A stretch of DNA of 64,000 nucleotides from Dolomitihabitans soli (GCF_022213955.1 NZ_JAKNTW010000020.1:124001-188000), one strand, 5' to 3'; positions 50,056 to 59,576 are shown, counted from the stretch's first letter. Translations and numbers: made by a program. Notes: generated by a model from the letters alone, not told the origin.

Positions 50056-50951
50056 CGGGCGCCCGCCATCTCGTAGTAGACCCAGCGCCGCGCGTTGCGG
50101 AACATCAGGAACGTGACCACCATGATCACCATGAACAGCACCCAGGCGAGCGCGCTCGCGTAGCCCATCTCGCTCTCGTGGAAGGCCTTGCGGAACAGGT
50201 AGTAGACGTAGAAGAGCGTCGACTGGTTGGGCCCGCCCTCGGTCATGACGTACGCCTGGTTGAAGACCTGGAAGGTGCCGACCACGCCGACGACGAGGTT
50301 GTAGAAGATGGTCGGGGTCATCATCGGCAGCGTCACGTGCCAGAAGCGCCGCCACGGGCCGCCGCCGTCGATCGACACCGCCTCGTACAGGTGCCGTGGC
50401 ACGCCCTGCAGCCCGGCCAGGAAGATGACCATGGTGTTGCCGAACCCCCAGGTGCTCATGATGATCAGCGAGGGGATGGCCGTGGCCTCGTCGTAGATCC
50501 ACTGCGCGGTGGGCAGCCCGCCCTGGCGCAGCAGGGAGTTGAGCAGCCCGAAGTCGGGGTTGAAGATCCAGATCCACAGGACCACGTTGGCGATCGCCGG
50601 CACCAGCGTCGGCAGGTAGAAGATCGTCCGCCAGATGGACAGGCCGCGCACCCGCTGGTTGAGCAGCATGGCCACGGCGAAGGCGACGATCAGCGCGAGC
50701 GGGACCGCACCGAGGGTGTAGTACGTCGTGGCGCTGAGCGACTTCCAGAACAGCTCGTCGTCGACGAGCGCGGTGTAGTTGTCGAAGCCGACGTACGACG
50801 GGGTGCCGCCGATCTGCCAGTCGGTCAGGCTGAACAGCGCCGAGGCGACCATCGGCCCGGCGGTGAAGATCACGAATCCGAGGATCGCGGGCACGGCCAT
50901 GAGCAGGCCCCAGCGGCGCTCCATACGCCGCTGGCCGGAAAGGGCGGGCAC
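50052..50951 (-). CDS. Carbohydrate ABC transporter permease, MalF type
   Basis: This 299-residue channel subunit starts with a basic stretch (QRRMERRWG), a first helix LLMAVPAILGFVIFTAGP, and has the EAVSIDGGGPWRRFWHVTLPMMTP coupling loop near residue 193, quoted here as the family EAA motif. It lies 4 bp after the binding-protein stop. Confidence 0.94.
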   Translation of the reverse strand: MPALSGQRRMERRWGLLMAVPAILGFVIFTAGPMVASALFSLTDWQIGGTPSYVGFDNYTALVDDELFWKSLSATTYYTLGAVPLALIVAFAVAMLLNQRVRGLSIWRTIFYLPTLVPAIANVVLWIWIFNPDFGLLNSLLRQGGLPTAQWIYDEATAIPSLIIMSTWGFGNTMVIFLAGLQGVPRHLYEAVSIDGGGPWRRFWHVTLPMMTPTIFYNLVVGVVGTFQVFNQAYVMTEGGPNQSTLFYVYYLFRKAFHESEMGYASALAWVLFMVIMVVTFLMFRNARRWVYYEMAGAR

Positions 50952-50955
50952 CCCG

Positions 50956-52326
50956 TCACACCTCCTGCGCGTGGTGCCAGCCCTGCAGCATTTCGGTGAT
51001 CTTGGGTGTGACCTCTTTGAGCACCTCGGCGGCGGACCGCTTGCCGCTCTCGATCTCCTGCAGCGCGGGAGTGAGCACGTCGGAGGCGATCGCCGTCATG
51101 TTCTTGACCCGGTTGCCGAAGGCCGGCACGCCGTGGTCGCGGGTGTAGTCGACGACCGCCGTCCTGAACTCCGGTGGATGGCCGGCGTTCTTGGTCCAGG
51201 AGTCGACGGCGGCCTGATCCTCGTAGTACTTGCGTTCCTGCGGCATCCACAGGCCCTGCGCGTACAGGTCGACGTAGCGCGGGTCGATGTGGAAGGCGAA
51301 GAGCTCGACCGCCTCCTCAACGTGCTTCGTGGTCGCGAAGACCGACGACGCCCCGGCCACCTGCGTGGTCGTGTACGGCTGGTCGTACTTGGGCAGCACG
51401 CCGATGCCGAAGTCGACCTTGCTCTCGTTCATGTCGAGCAGGCTCCAGTGCCCGTCGACCACCATCGCCACCCGCTTGGTCTTCAGCAGGATGCTCGTGC
51501 CCGGCACCTCGTCGCCGGTCGCCGCCAGTTGCCCCGGACCGGGCGCGACGCGGTGCTTGTACACCAGATCCTGCAGGTTCTGGAACACCTCGATCGACTC
51601 GGGGCTGTCGAGCAGGCACTTCGTGCCCGCCTCGTCGGCGAAGTCGCCGCCGTTGCCACGCAGGAAGCCGTACCACGCCGCGGGGTAGGTGAAGCTGCAC
51701 GAGACGCCGAACTGGCGGACCTGCTTGGGGTCGAAGCCCGCCTCGTCCGGGTGTTTGCCGCTCTGGTCGACGGTCAGCTTGAAGGCGTTCTGCACCAGCT
51801 GGTCCCAGGTCCACGCGCTCGCCGCGTCGGCCGGGGGCGGCGCGATGCCGGCCTCGGTGACGGCCGCCCTGCTGTACCAGAGCAGCATGCTCTCGTTGGC
51901 GGTCGCCACACCGTGCAGCTTGTCCGGCCCGTACCAGAGGTACGCGTCGGGGAGGTAGCCGCCGAGCTGCGGATACTTCTTGATGTACGGGTGCAGGTTG
52001 ACCAGCTTGCCCTGTTCGGCCAGGCGGAACGACATCGCCATCGGCACATAGCCGACGTCGGGCGTACGGTTCCCGGCCACCAGCGCGTTCAGCTTCACGT
52101 CGTACTCGTCCGGGGTGAACAGCGCCTCCACCCGCACCCCGGGCTTCTGCTTCTCGAAGGCCTGCAGCATCTTGGCCACGGCCTTCCGCTCGAACGTCGA
52201 GCCCCAGTACATGAACTGCAGCTCAGCGGCGCCGGCCGGGGTCGGACCGGCGCCCCCGCCACAGGCGGCAGCGGCGGCCCCGAGGGCGGCCAGCCCACCC
52301 ATCCTGAACAGCTCTCGTCTTCTCAT
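50956..52326 (-). CDS. Sugar ABC transporter substrate-binding lipoprotein, family 1
   Basis: This 456-residue lipoprotein has a signal with RRR near the start (possible Tat) and a lipobox AAAAC followed by GGG (Cys at about residue 22). The body has LQFMYWGSTFERKAVAKML, TPDVGYVPMAMSFRLAEQGKL and WSRAAVTEAGI-like segments of family 1. It lies 13 bp downstream of the GH127 gene. The likely ligand is an arabinose-containing oligosaccharide, by context only. Confidence 0.93.
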   Translation of the reverse strand: MRRRELFRMGGLAALGAAAAACGGGAGPTPAGAAELQFMYWGSTFERKAVAKMLQAFEKQKPGVRVEALFTPDEYDVKLNALVAGNRTPDVGYVPMAMSFRLAEQGKLVNLHPYIKKYPQLGGYLPDAYLWYGPDKLHGVATANESMLLWYSRAAVTEAGIAPPPADAASAWTWDQLVQNAFKLTVDQSGKHPDEAGFDPKQVRQFGVSCSFTYPAAWYGFLRGNGGDFADEAGTKCLLDSPESIEVFQNLQDLVYKHRVAPGPGQLAATGDEVPGTSILLKTKRVAMVVDGHWSLLDMNESKVDFGIGVLPKYDQPYTTTQVAGASSVFATTKHVEEAVELFAFHIDPRYVDLYAQGLWMPQERKYYEDQAAVDSWTKNAGHPPEFRTAVVDYTRDHGVPAFGNRVKNMTAIASDVLTPALQEIESGKRSAAEVLKEVTPKITEMLQGWHHAQEV

Positions 52327-52339
52327 CTGCGTGTGTTCC

Positions 52340-54211
52340 TTACACGAGGGGGATCCAGACCCGCATCACGCCGCCGTCGCGGTTGTCCCACTGGTAGTAG
52401 GGGACGGCCGTGGCGATGACGGGGGTGCCGGCCGGGGGGTCTGCGACGGCCGCCGTGTACGGCAGGCCGTCTCTGGGCGAGGCGGGGAGGCGCACGGCGT
52501 CCGCCTCGATCAGCACGGTCCTGCCGACGCCGGGCAGGTCGTCGTGCGGTACGACGCGCAGTTCCGCGTCGGGGGCGAGCGCCAGATCCTCGACGTCGGC
52601 GCTCTGGTCGGCCTGCTCCAGGCAGTAGACGAGCGGGCCGCGCTCGATCGCCACGGCCCCCCGGAGCGCGTCGATCCTGCGGTCCGGGCGGACCAGCCGG
52701 GGGGACATGTCCAGGTCCAGGGTGAAGGTGTCACCCGGACGCCAGGCGCGCCGGATCTCGGCGTACCCGCTGGCATCGGGCGTGAGCTCGGTCGAGGAGC
52801 TCCAGGCGGGCACCCGCAGCCTGAGCGTCCACTCGGTGCCCGGCGCGTCCTGGACGGTGAACAGGACCCGGCCGTCCCACGGGTACTCGGTCTCGACGGC
52901 CAGAGTGATCTCGCCGGAGCGGATCACGCCGGGGACGTACTGGTGCACGGACAGTCCCTCGCCGCCGGTCGTGGCGACGTAATGGCCGAGGGAGGAGACC
53001 AGCCGCATGATGTTCGGCGGGCAGCACGCGCAGGCGAACCACTCCCGGCGCCGGCCCAGGTAGGCGTCCTCGATCAGGTCGGCCCTGCGCTGCAACGGGT
53101 TGACGTAGAAGAACCGGAGGCCGTCGGCGGAGGTCGAGGCCGCGAAGGCGTTGTAGAGCGTGCGCTCGATCAGGTCGGCGTACCGGCTCTGCCCGGTGGC
53201 GAGCAGCAGCCGCCAGTTCCAGTGGATGCTCGCGATGGCCGCGCAGCTCTCGTTGTACGCGCGGTCGGGCGGCAGCTCGTACCGCTCGCCGAACGCCTCG
53301 CCGTCGTGCCGTGAGCCGTGGCCGCCGGTGATGGAGGTCTTGGTGGCGACCATGTCCTCCCAGCGGCGGACCGAGCATTCGAGCAGCGACTCGTCGCCCG
53401 TCTCCAGGTAGACGTCGACGATGCCGGCCTCCAGGTAGAGCTGGCGTACGGCGTGCCCGACCGCGGTCCCCGCCTCGCGCACGGGCAGGTGGTCCTGGGC
53501 GTAGAGCGAACCCATGCCGCTGTCGGCGATCAGGCCCTTGCCCCGGTTGTCGATCAGCTTGCCGGCGAGCTCCAGGTAGGCCCGCTCCCCGGTCAGGCGG
53601 TACAGCTCCACCAGGGCCGTCTCGACCTCCGCGTGCCCGTCGATGCCGTCGTCGCCGCCGGTCAGGAACACCTCGACCAGGTGGTCGGCGAACCGCCGCG
53701 CGACCGCCAGCAACTCGTCGCCGACACCGGCGCGCGCGCTCGCCACGGCGGCCTGGAACAGGTGCCCGGCGCAGTACATCTCGTGGCTGTACTCCAGCTC
53801 GGTGAAGATCTTGTCCGGCTTGACCACCTGGTAGTGCGAGTTCAGGTAGCCGTCCGCCCGCTGTGCCCGGCCCAGCAGGGCCGCCGACTCGGCGACGAAG
53901 GCGGGGTAGCTCTCGTCGGGCAGCCGGCAGTGCTCCCAGGCGACCGCCTCCAGTTGCTTGTAGAGGTCGGAGTCCTGGAAGCGGTAGCCCTGGAAGGGCC
54001 CGCTCCCCTCCCCCGCCGCCAGCCGGAGGTTGGGCACCGCTCCCGACCGCTCCATCTGCTCGATGCCGAGCGCGATGCTGGCCTCGCGATTGATCTTCTG
54101 CCAGCGGCCGAGCGGGCCGCCGTCGATCTCGACGTCAGTGATGCCGAGTGGCCGCCGCACACCTGTCAGGGGAGCCAGCGGACCGCGGACGTGGTCGTCA
54201 AAGTCGGGCAT
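52340..54211 (-). CDS. GH127 family beta-L-arabinofuranosidase, second copy
   Basis: This 623-residue enzyme is a distant paralogue of the protein at 45493. The zinc/catalytic set is intact: Glu321 and Cys323 in YNESC, CACC at 394-397 and CCPPNIMRL. Other landmarks are GYLNSHYQ, GHAEVETALVELYRLTGE, VNPLQRRAD and ERGPLVYCLEQAD. It heads the operon with the sugar importer. There is no signal peptide, so it should trim imported arabinosides. Divergence from the first copy suggests a different linkage or aglycone. It is divergent from the LacI gene. Confidence 0.92.
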   Translation of the reverse strand: MPDFDDHVRGPLAPLTGVRRPLGITDVEIDGGPLGRWQKINREASIALGIEQMERSGAVPNLRLAAGEGSGPFQGYRFQDSDLYKQLEAVAWEHCRLPDESYPAFVAESAALLGRAQRADGYLNSHYQVVKPDKIFTELEYSHEMYCAGHLFQAAVASARAGVGDELLAVARRFADHLVEVFLTGGDDGIDGHAEVETALVELYRLTGERAYLELAGKLIDNRGKGLIADSGMGSLYAQDHLPVREAGTAVGHAVRQLYLEAGIVDVYLETGDESLLECSVRRWEDMVATKTSITGGHGSRHDGEAFGERYELPPDRAYNESCAAIASIHWNWRLLLATGQSRYADLIERTLYNAFAASTSADGLRFFYVNPLQRRADLIEDAYLGRRREWFACACCPPNIMRLVSSLGHYVATTGGEGLSVHQYVPGVIRSGEITLAVETEYPWDGRVLFTVQDAPGTEWTLRLRVPAWSSSTELTPDASGYAEIRRAWRPGDTFTLDLDMSPRLVRPDRRIDALRGAVAIERGPLVYCLEQADQSADVEDLALAPDAELRVVPHDDLPGVGRTVLIEADAVRLPASPRDGLPYTAAVADPPAGTPVIATAVPYYQWDNRDGGVMRVWIPLV

Positions 54212-54227
54212 CGCGCTCCTCGCACGG

Positions 54228-54245
54228 TGAGAATAGGTTTTCTCA
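54228..54245. promoter_or_regulatory. Inverted repeat TGAGAATAGGTTTTCTCA
   Basis: Perfect six-base arms TGAGAA and TTCTCA are separated by six bases, 17 bp upstream of the GH127 start and within the 129-bp region shared with the LacI gene. It is a candidate operator for that LacI protein. Confidence 0.5.
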
Positions 54246-54260
54246 AGGGGAGAGTAGGAT

Positions 54261-54272
54261 GTGATACATCAC
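54261..54272. promoter_or_regulatory. Inverted repeat GTGATACATCAC
   Basis: Five-base arms GTGAT and ATCAC flank AC. It lies between the divergent GH127 and LacI genes, 33 bp from centre to centre from the TGAGAA repeat. It could be a second operator or part of a promoter. Confidence 0.4.
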
Positions 54273-54340
54273 CCGTCAAGGGATGAGAGCTCCCCCACGT
54301 GAACGAGACGGTAGGGTGCGGCGATCAGGGAGGAAAACGA

Positions 54341-55369
54341 TTGTCCAACTCAACTCAGGACGCCGGCCGTACCGTGACGATCCGCGACGTCGCGGCCGCC
54401 GCCGGCGTGTCCATCGGTACCGCGTCCAAAGCGTTGAACGGCGTCGGCAGGATGCGCGAGGAGACCCGGGCCAGGGTGACGGCCGCCGCTCGCCGGCTGG
54501 GTTTCCGGCCCAACCCCCTCGCCCAGGGACTGCTCGGCGGCCGCACCTACACGGTCGGCCTGATCACCTGCGACAGCTTCGGCCGCTTCAGCATCCCGGT
54601 GATGCTGGGCGCGGAGGACGCGCTGGGCGACGGCCAGATCTCGGTACTGCTGTGCGACACCCGCGACGACCCGCTCAGGGAACGGCACCACGTCGAGCGC
54701 CTGCTGGACCGCCGGGTCGAGGGCATCATCGTCACCGGCAGGCGCACCGAGCCGCGCCCCGGGATCGGCCGCGACCTGCCCGTGCCCGTCGTCTACGCCA
54801 TGACGCAGTCACTCGACCCCTCCGACCTGTCGCTCCTACCCGACGACGAGGGCGGCGGAGCCCTCGCCGCGCGGCACCTGCTGGCCACCGGCCGCACCCG
54901 GATCGGCCACATCACCGGGCCGCACGGCTTCCGGGCCGCACGGCAGCGGGCGGCCGGCCTGAGCGGCGTGCTCGGCGAGGCCGGCCTGCGGGTGGCCGGC
55001 GACGTCCTGCACGGCGAGTGGAGCGAGGAATGGGGCCGCCAAGGCGCGGACATCCTGCTCCAGGCCGACCCCGACGTCGAGGCGATCTTCTGCGGCAGCG
55101 ACCAGATCGCCCGCGGCGTCGCCGAGACCCTGCGCGAGCGCGGCCGGCGGGTCCCCGGCGACGTGGCACTGGTCGGCTTCGACAACTGGGCGCCGATGGC
55201 GCTCGGCTGCCGCCCGCCGCTGACGACCGTCGACATGAACCTCGGCGAGATCGGCCGGCTCGCCGCCCGCCACCTGCTCGGCGTCATCGCCGGGCAGGCG
55301 GGCGAGACGGGCGTGCGGACCGTGCCCGCGCGCCTGGTGGTCCGCGAGTCCACCAGGCTCGGCACGTGA
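54341..55369 (+). CDS. LacI family transcriptional regulator
   Basis: This 342-residue regulator has the LacI helix-turn-helix VTIRDVAAAAGVSIGTASKALNG (residues about 12-34), the hinge with RPNPLAQGLLGGRTYTVGLI and a periplasmic-binding-like effector domain (GADILL, FCGSDQIARGV, GDVALVGFDNW). The TTG at 54341 is chosen because AGGGAGG lies at ideal distance; an upstream GTG at 54299 lacks one. It is divergent from the GH127/sugar-importer operon and most likely represses it until an arabinoside-derived inducer is present. Confidence 0.92.
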   Translation: MSNSTQDAGRTVTIRDVAAAAGVSIGTASKALNGVGRMREETRARVTAAARRLGFRPNPLAQGLLGGRTYTVGLITCDSFGRFSIPVMLGAEDALGDGQISVLLCDTRDDPLRERHHVERLLDRRVEGIIVTGRRTEPRPGIGRDLPVPVVYAMTQSLDPSDLSLLPDDEGGGALAARHLLATGRTRIGHITGPHGFRAARQRAAGLSGVLGEAGLRVAGDVLHGEWSEEWGRQGADILLQADPDVEAIFCGSDQIARGVAETLRERGRRVPGDVALVGFDNWAPMALGCRPPLTTVDMNLGEIGRLAARHLLGVIAGQAGETGVRTVPARLVVRESTRLGT

Positions 55370-55432
55370 GGGGCGCGCGGGACTCCCGGGGGCGGGCACG
55401 GTCACCCGGGTGCCGGGCACCTGATCGTTCGG

Positions 55433-58400
55433 TCACCGGGCCCCGGCGGGAGCCTCCGAATCCGCGAGCAGCTTCGCCTGCTTCTCCCGATAGGCCGCCA
55501 CGTTCGCCAGCTTGACGTGCTCATAGCCGCGGACCATGTCCGGGAGCTCCGCGATCTCCAGCACGGTGGCGGGGTCGGCGGCCGACATCGCCTGGAGTAC
55601 GGCGTCGCGGTATTCGACGACGAGCGCGCGTTCGACCTGTCGCACACGGGCGTAGCCGAACGGGTCGAGGCGGGTTCCGCGGAGCCGGCGCAGCGCGCGC
55701 AGCAGCCGGAGGACCGGCCGGAACCACCGCCCCAGACTGAGCTTGCGCTTCATCCCGAGCGCCCTGAACACGGGCGGATGCAGCCGGTAGGAGTAGCGTG
55801 CGCCCGTGCCGAATCGGGCCTCCAGGCCGGCGGTGAACTCCTCGCTCAGCGACAGCCGCGCCACCTCGTACTCGTCCTTGTAGGCCATCAGCTTGTACAG
55901 GTTGCGGGCCACCGCCTCGGTGACGGCCGTCGGCCCCGCCTCAAGGACCCGGATCCGCTCGACGAACTCGGCGTAGTCACGCGCGTATCGCTCGCCCTGG
56001 TAGGCGATCAGCTCCGGCACCCGGACGGCCAGCAGCCGCGCCAGTTCGCCGTCCTCGGGGGCGTGGACGAGCGCGAGCGTCCCGGTGGCGGCCGCCGTAC
56101 GGGCGGGCGGGGGCGCGGCCGTACCGTCCGAGGTGATCGCGGCGGGGTCGGCGACGGCCTGCCGTCCCCAGCGGAAGGCCAGCAGGTTGCGCTCGACGGC
56201 CGTGCCGTTCAGTTCGATGGCGTGCTCGATCGCCTCCGCCGCCAGCGGGACCGCCCCGAACTGGTAGGCCGCGCCGAGTTGCAGGATGTTGGCGTACTGG
56301 TCGTCGCCGAAGAGCCGCTCGGCCAGCTCGCGCGCGTCCAGGTAGCAGGTCCGCGCGCTGGCCGCCTCGATCGCCGACCGCACGCTGCGCTGCGCCGGGA
56401 ACGACACCCCGGGATCGACGATCATGCGGCCGGTCGGCACCTCCGCGGTGGACACGACCGCCGCCGTCCGGCCCGGATCCGCCGCCTCCAGGTAGGCGGG
56501 GTCGGCGGCCACCAGCACGTCGCAGGCCAGATACAGATCGCACTCCCCCGCGGCGAGCTTGGCGGCCCCCGTCACCGGGCCGGATGTGATCTTGATGTCG
56601 GAGACCACCGCGCCGCCCTTCTGGGCGAGGCCGATCTGGTCCAGCAGGCGGACCTGCCTGCCGTCGATCACCGCGGCGGTGCCGAGGATCTGCGCCACCG
56701 TGACGATGCCCGTGCCGCCGACGCCCGTGATGCGCACGGTGAAGTCGCCGTCGCGTTTCTCCGGCTCGGGCAGCGGTCCCGGATCGGCGGGCGTGGCGAT
56801 CACCCGCTCGCCCGGCACCACGGTCAGGAACGAGGGGCAGTCACCGGCCAGGCACGAGTAGTCGACGTTGCACGAGCCCTGATGGATCCGTGTCTTCCGG
56901 CCGAACTCGGTGTCCACGGGCTGCACCGACAGGCAGTTCGACTTGACTCCGCAGTCGCCGCACCCCTCGCACACCCGCTCGTTGATCACGACCTTGGCGG
57001 CCGGGGTGGGCGCCTTGCCGCGCCGCCGCTTGCGGCGCTTCTCCGCCGCGCACTCCTGGTCGTGGATGAGCACGGTGACGCCGGGCGTCGCGGCCAGTTC
57101 CTCCTGGCTGCGGACCAGCTCGTCACGGTGCCGGACCTGCACGCCCTTGGGCAGGTCCGCCCCGCGCAACCGTTCGGGGGCCTCGGTGGTGATGATCACC
57201 TTCGCCACGCCCTCGACGAGCAGCCACGCGGCCAGCCGGTCCACCGGCATGGCGCCGACCGGGTGCTGACCGCCGGTCATCGCGACCGCTGAGTTGCGCA
57301 GCAGTTTGAAGGTCATGTTCGCCCCGGCCGCGACGGCCGCCCGTACGGCGAGGCTGCCCGAGTGGGTGAACGTCCCGTCCCCGATGTTCTGCGTGAAGTG
57401 CCGGTCCTCGACGAACGGGGCCATGCCGATCCACTGGGCGCCCTCGCCGCCCATCTGGGTGAGCCCGACGACGGTGCCGACCTGGTCGGGCTCCATGAAC
57501 AGGGCCATCGTGTGGCACCCGATGCCGGCGCCCACCAGGGTGTTCTCGGGCACCTTCGTCGAGGAGCTGTGCGGGCAGCCCGAGCAGAAGTACGGCGTCC
57601 GGGCCAGCAGCGGGAGGGAGACCCGTGCCTCGCGCCGCCGTCCCCGCCAGGCCGTGACCGGCTCGATCTCGCCGTGGTCGGCGAGCCTGCGCGCGAGCCC
57701 CGCCGCGATCGCCCCCGGGTTCAGCTCGCCGGCCTCGGCGAACAGCGTCCGGCCGTCGGGACCGGTCTTCCCGTGTACGGCGGGCGCGGCGGGCCGGCCG
57801 TACAGGATCTCCTTGACCGCGGACTCGATGAACGACCGCTTCTCCTCCACCACGACGATCTCGGCCAGGCCAGCGGCGAACTCCCGCACGACGGTGGGGT
57901 CGAGCGGGTGGATGACGCCCAGCTTGAGCAGCCTGATCCCGTACCGTTCCAGTGCCCCGTCGTCGAGCCCCAGCTCGTGCAGCGCCTGCCGTACGTCGAG
58001 GTATGACTTGCCCGCGCTGACGATCCCGATCCGGGCGCCCTCGGCGGCGGCGGAGACCCGGTTGACGCCGGCGGCCCGCACGTAGCTCAGGGCGAGCGGC
58101 AGCCGTGTCTCGTACAGACCGCGTTCGAGCGCGGCCAGCTCCGCGCCGAGCATCCGCGAGCTGGGACGATGCGAGTACGGCCGCGCCGAACCCGCCGGCT
58201 CGACCACCGGCGCGGCCCAGTCCGCCCCGACCACCGCCGTGCCCGCGGAGTCGGCGACGCCGGCCACCAACTTCATCGCGGCCCACAGCCCGCTGGCCCG
58301 CGACAGCTCCACCGCGTGCAGGCCGTAGTCGAGCACGTCCTGCACGTCGGCCGGGAAGAAGGTCGGGATGGACAGCTCGGCGAGCGCCGCCTCGGAGGCG

Positions 58401-58888
58401 CACGGCACGGTCGAGGACTTGGCGGCCGGGTCGTCGCCGACCAGCGCGACCGCGCCGCCACGCGGATGCGTGCCCGCGAGATTGGCGTGCCGCAGGGCGT
58501 CGGTCGCCCGATCCAGGCCGGGCGCCTTGCCGTACCACACGCCGGTCACGCCGTCCGGCCGCAGTCTGGCCACTTCGGCCGCGAGCTGGCTGCCCGCCAC
58601 CGACGTCGCCGCCAGCTCCTCGTTCAGGCCGGGCCGGTGCACCACCTCGTGCTCGGCCAGCAGGCTCGCCCGGCGGGCGAGCTCCAGGTCGAACCCGCCG
58701 AGCGGGGACCCCTCGTAGCCGGAGACGAACGCGGCGGTGTCCCGTCCCGCCCGCCGATCGTGCCTGACCCGGTCGAGCAGCATCCGCACCAGGGCCTGGG
58801 TTCCGGTGAGATAGACGGTCCCGTCCTCGCGCAGGTAACGGTCGTCGAGGGAGAAGCCGGCCGGCGTCCTGGCGGGCACTGCGGACAT
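55433..58888 (-). CDS. Indolepyruvate ferredoxin oxidoreductase, fused IorA-IorB type
   Basis: This 1151-residue enzyme oxidatively decarboxylates aryl pyruvates to acyl-CoA with ferredoxin as electron acceptor. The N-terminal pyrimidine-binding part has FVSGYEGSPLGGFD and a central thiamine-diphosphate part has GDGTFTHSG and GGQHPVG. A ferredoxin-like cysteine cluster follows (CEGCGDCGVKSNC and CNVDYSCLAGDCPS, about residues 640-690). The gamma domain has ITGVGGTGIVTVAQILG, and a C-terminal domain of unknown function ends the protein. The ATG follows GAGGTGG. It is divergent from an Lrp gene, suggesting amino-acid-responsive control. Confidence 0.93.
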   Translation of the reverse strand: MSAVPARTPAGFSLDDRYLREDGTVYLTGTQALVRMLLDRVRHDRRAGRDTAAFVSGYEGSPLGGFDLELARRASLLAEHEVVHRPGLNEELAATSVAGSQLAAEVARLRPDGVTGVWYGKAPGLDRATDALRHANLAGTHPRGGAVALVGDDPAAKSSTVPCASEAALAELSIPTFFPADVQDVLDYGLHAVELSRASGLWAAMKLVAGVADSAGTAVVGADWAAPVVEPAGSARPYSHRPSSRMLGAELAALERGLYETRLPLALSYVRAAGVNRVSAAAEGARIGIVSAGKSYLDVRQALHELGLDDGALERYGIRLLKLGVIHPLDPTVVREFAAGLAEIVVVEEKRSFIESAVKEILYGRPAAPAVHGKTGPDGRTLFAEAGELNPGAIAAGLARRLADHGEIEPVTAWRGRRREARVSLPLLARTPYFCSGCPHSSSTKVPENTLVGAGIGCHTMALFMEPDQVGTVVGLTQMGGEGAQWIGMAPFVEDRHFTQNIGDGTFTHSGSLAVRAAVAAGANMTFKLLRNSAVAMTGGQHPVGAMPVDRLAAWLLVEGVAKVIITTEAPERLRGADLPKGVQVRHRDELVRSQEELAATPGVTVLIHDQECAAEKRRKRRRGKAPTPAAKVVINERVCEGCGDCGVKSNCLSVQPVDTEFGRKTRIHQGSCNVDYSCLAGDCPSFLTVVPGERVIATPADPGPLPEPEKRDGDFTVRITGVGGTGIVTVAQILGTAAVIDGRQVRLLDQIGLAQKGGAVVSDIKITSGPVTGAAKLAAGECDLYLACDVLVAADPAYLEAADPGRTAAVVSTAEVPTGRMIVDPGVSFPAQRSVRSAIEAASARTCYLDARELAERLFGDDQYANILQLGAAYQFGAVPLAAEAIEHAIELNGTAVERNLLAFRWGRQAVADPAAITSDGTAAPPPARTAAATGTLALVHAPEDGELARLLAVRVPELIAYQGERYARDYAEFVERIRVLEAGPTAVTEAVARNLYKLMAYKDEYEVARLSLSEEFTAGLEARFGTGARYSYRLHPPVFRALGMKRKLSLGRWFRPVLRLLRALRRLRGTRLDPFGYARVRQVERALVVEYRDAVLQAMSAADPATVLEIAELPDMVRGYEHVKLANVAAYREKQAKLLADSEAPAGAR

Positions 58889-58900
58889 GGGGCCACCTCA

Positions 58901-58945
58901 CTGTCGAGACTGTCGGAACTGCCGAAACTGCCGATCCTGTCGAGA
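58901..58945. repeat. Five tandem 9-bp repeats in the IorA-IorB leader
   Basis: CTGTCGAGA, CTGTCGGAA, CTGCCGAAA, CTGCCGATC and CTGTCGAGA follow one another without gaps. They lie 12 bp upstream of the start codon, next to the ribosome binding site, in the region shared with the divergent Lrp gene. They could be slippage-prone or regulator half-sites. Confidence 0.75.
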
Positions 58946-59070
58946 CGGGCATCTGGCGCACATGTTAAGAGTCTGATACCTATTTCGGTCAATGACCGAC
59001 GCGGGAAATCGGGCCAATGGCCCAGTCGCCTCCCCTGCCGCGTTCGACCGGAAAGGCCATCGGTAGCACT

Positions 59071-59550
59071 GTGGACGACCTCGACACCGCCCTCCTGCGG
59101 CTCCTGCTGGAGGAGCCGAGGGCCGGCATGCGGGAGTACGCGCGCATCCTCGGCGTGGCCAGGGGCACGGTCCAGTCGCGCCTGGCCCGGCTGGAACGCG
59201 ACGGCGTGATCGCGACCTTCGCGCCGCAGCTCAATCCCGAGAAACTGGGATATCCCGTGCTCGCCCAGGTCCACATGCACCTGGCGCAGGGCCGGCTGGA
59301 GGAGATCGCCGGGTTGCTCGCCGGCATAGCCGAGGTGATCGAGGCGCACACGATCGCCGGGGACGGCGACCTGGTGTGCCGGGTCGTCGCCCGGGACAAC
59401 GCGCACCTGGAGGAGGTCATCCAGCAGGTGATCAAGCTGCCGGGCATGGTCCGCACCAAGACCGAGGTGATGCTCAGCGAGCGCGTCGCCCACCGGGTGC
59501 TCCCCCTCGTCCTCCAGGAGTCCAGGTCTCCCCAGCGCCGTCCAGGCTGA
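59071..59550 (+). CDS. Lrp/AsnC family transcriptional regulator
   Basis: This 159-residue regulator has an N-terminal winged helix (DDLDTALLRLLLEEPRAGMREYARILGVARGTVQSRLARLERDG region) and a C-terminal RAM ligand-binding domain (IAGDGDLVCRVVARDNAHLEEVIQQV, seen in parts). The GTG at 59071 fits the usual family N-terminus; an ATG at 59017 would add 18 residues, and neither has a strong ribosome binding site. Its divergence from the oxidoreductase suggests that it controls that gene in response to an amino acid. Confidence 0.88.
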   Translation: MDDLDTALLRLLLEEPRAGMREYARILGVARGTVQSRLARLERDGVIATFAPQLNPEKLGYPVLAQVHMHLAQGRLEEIAGLLAGIAEVIEAHTIAGDGDLVCRVVARDNAHLEEVIQQVIKLPGMVRTKTEVMLSERVAHRVLPLVLQESRSPQRRPG

Positions 59551-59576
59551 CCGGCCGGACCGCAGATCCGGCCGGT
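59550..59576. terminator. Terminator hairpin between Lrp and GH4 genes
   Basis: ACCGGCCGGA at 59550-59559 pairs with TCCGGCCGGT at 59567-59576, a perfect ten-base stem with a seven-base loop. It begins at the last base of the Lrp stop and lies between convergent genes. The remaining 91 bp to the GH4 stop hold nothing recognisable. Confidence 0.75.

Noticed and set aside
55409-55421. GGTGCCGGGCACC as a terminator between LacI and the oxidoreductase
   Set aside because: The centre is one base, too small for a hairpin loop. No better stem was seen in this 63-bp gap.
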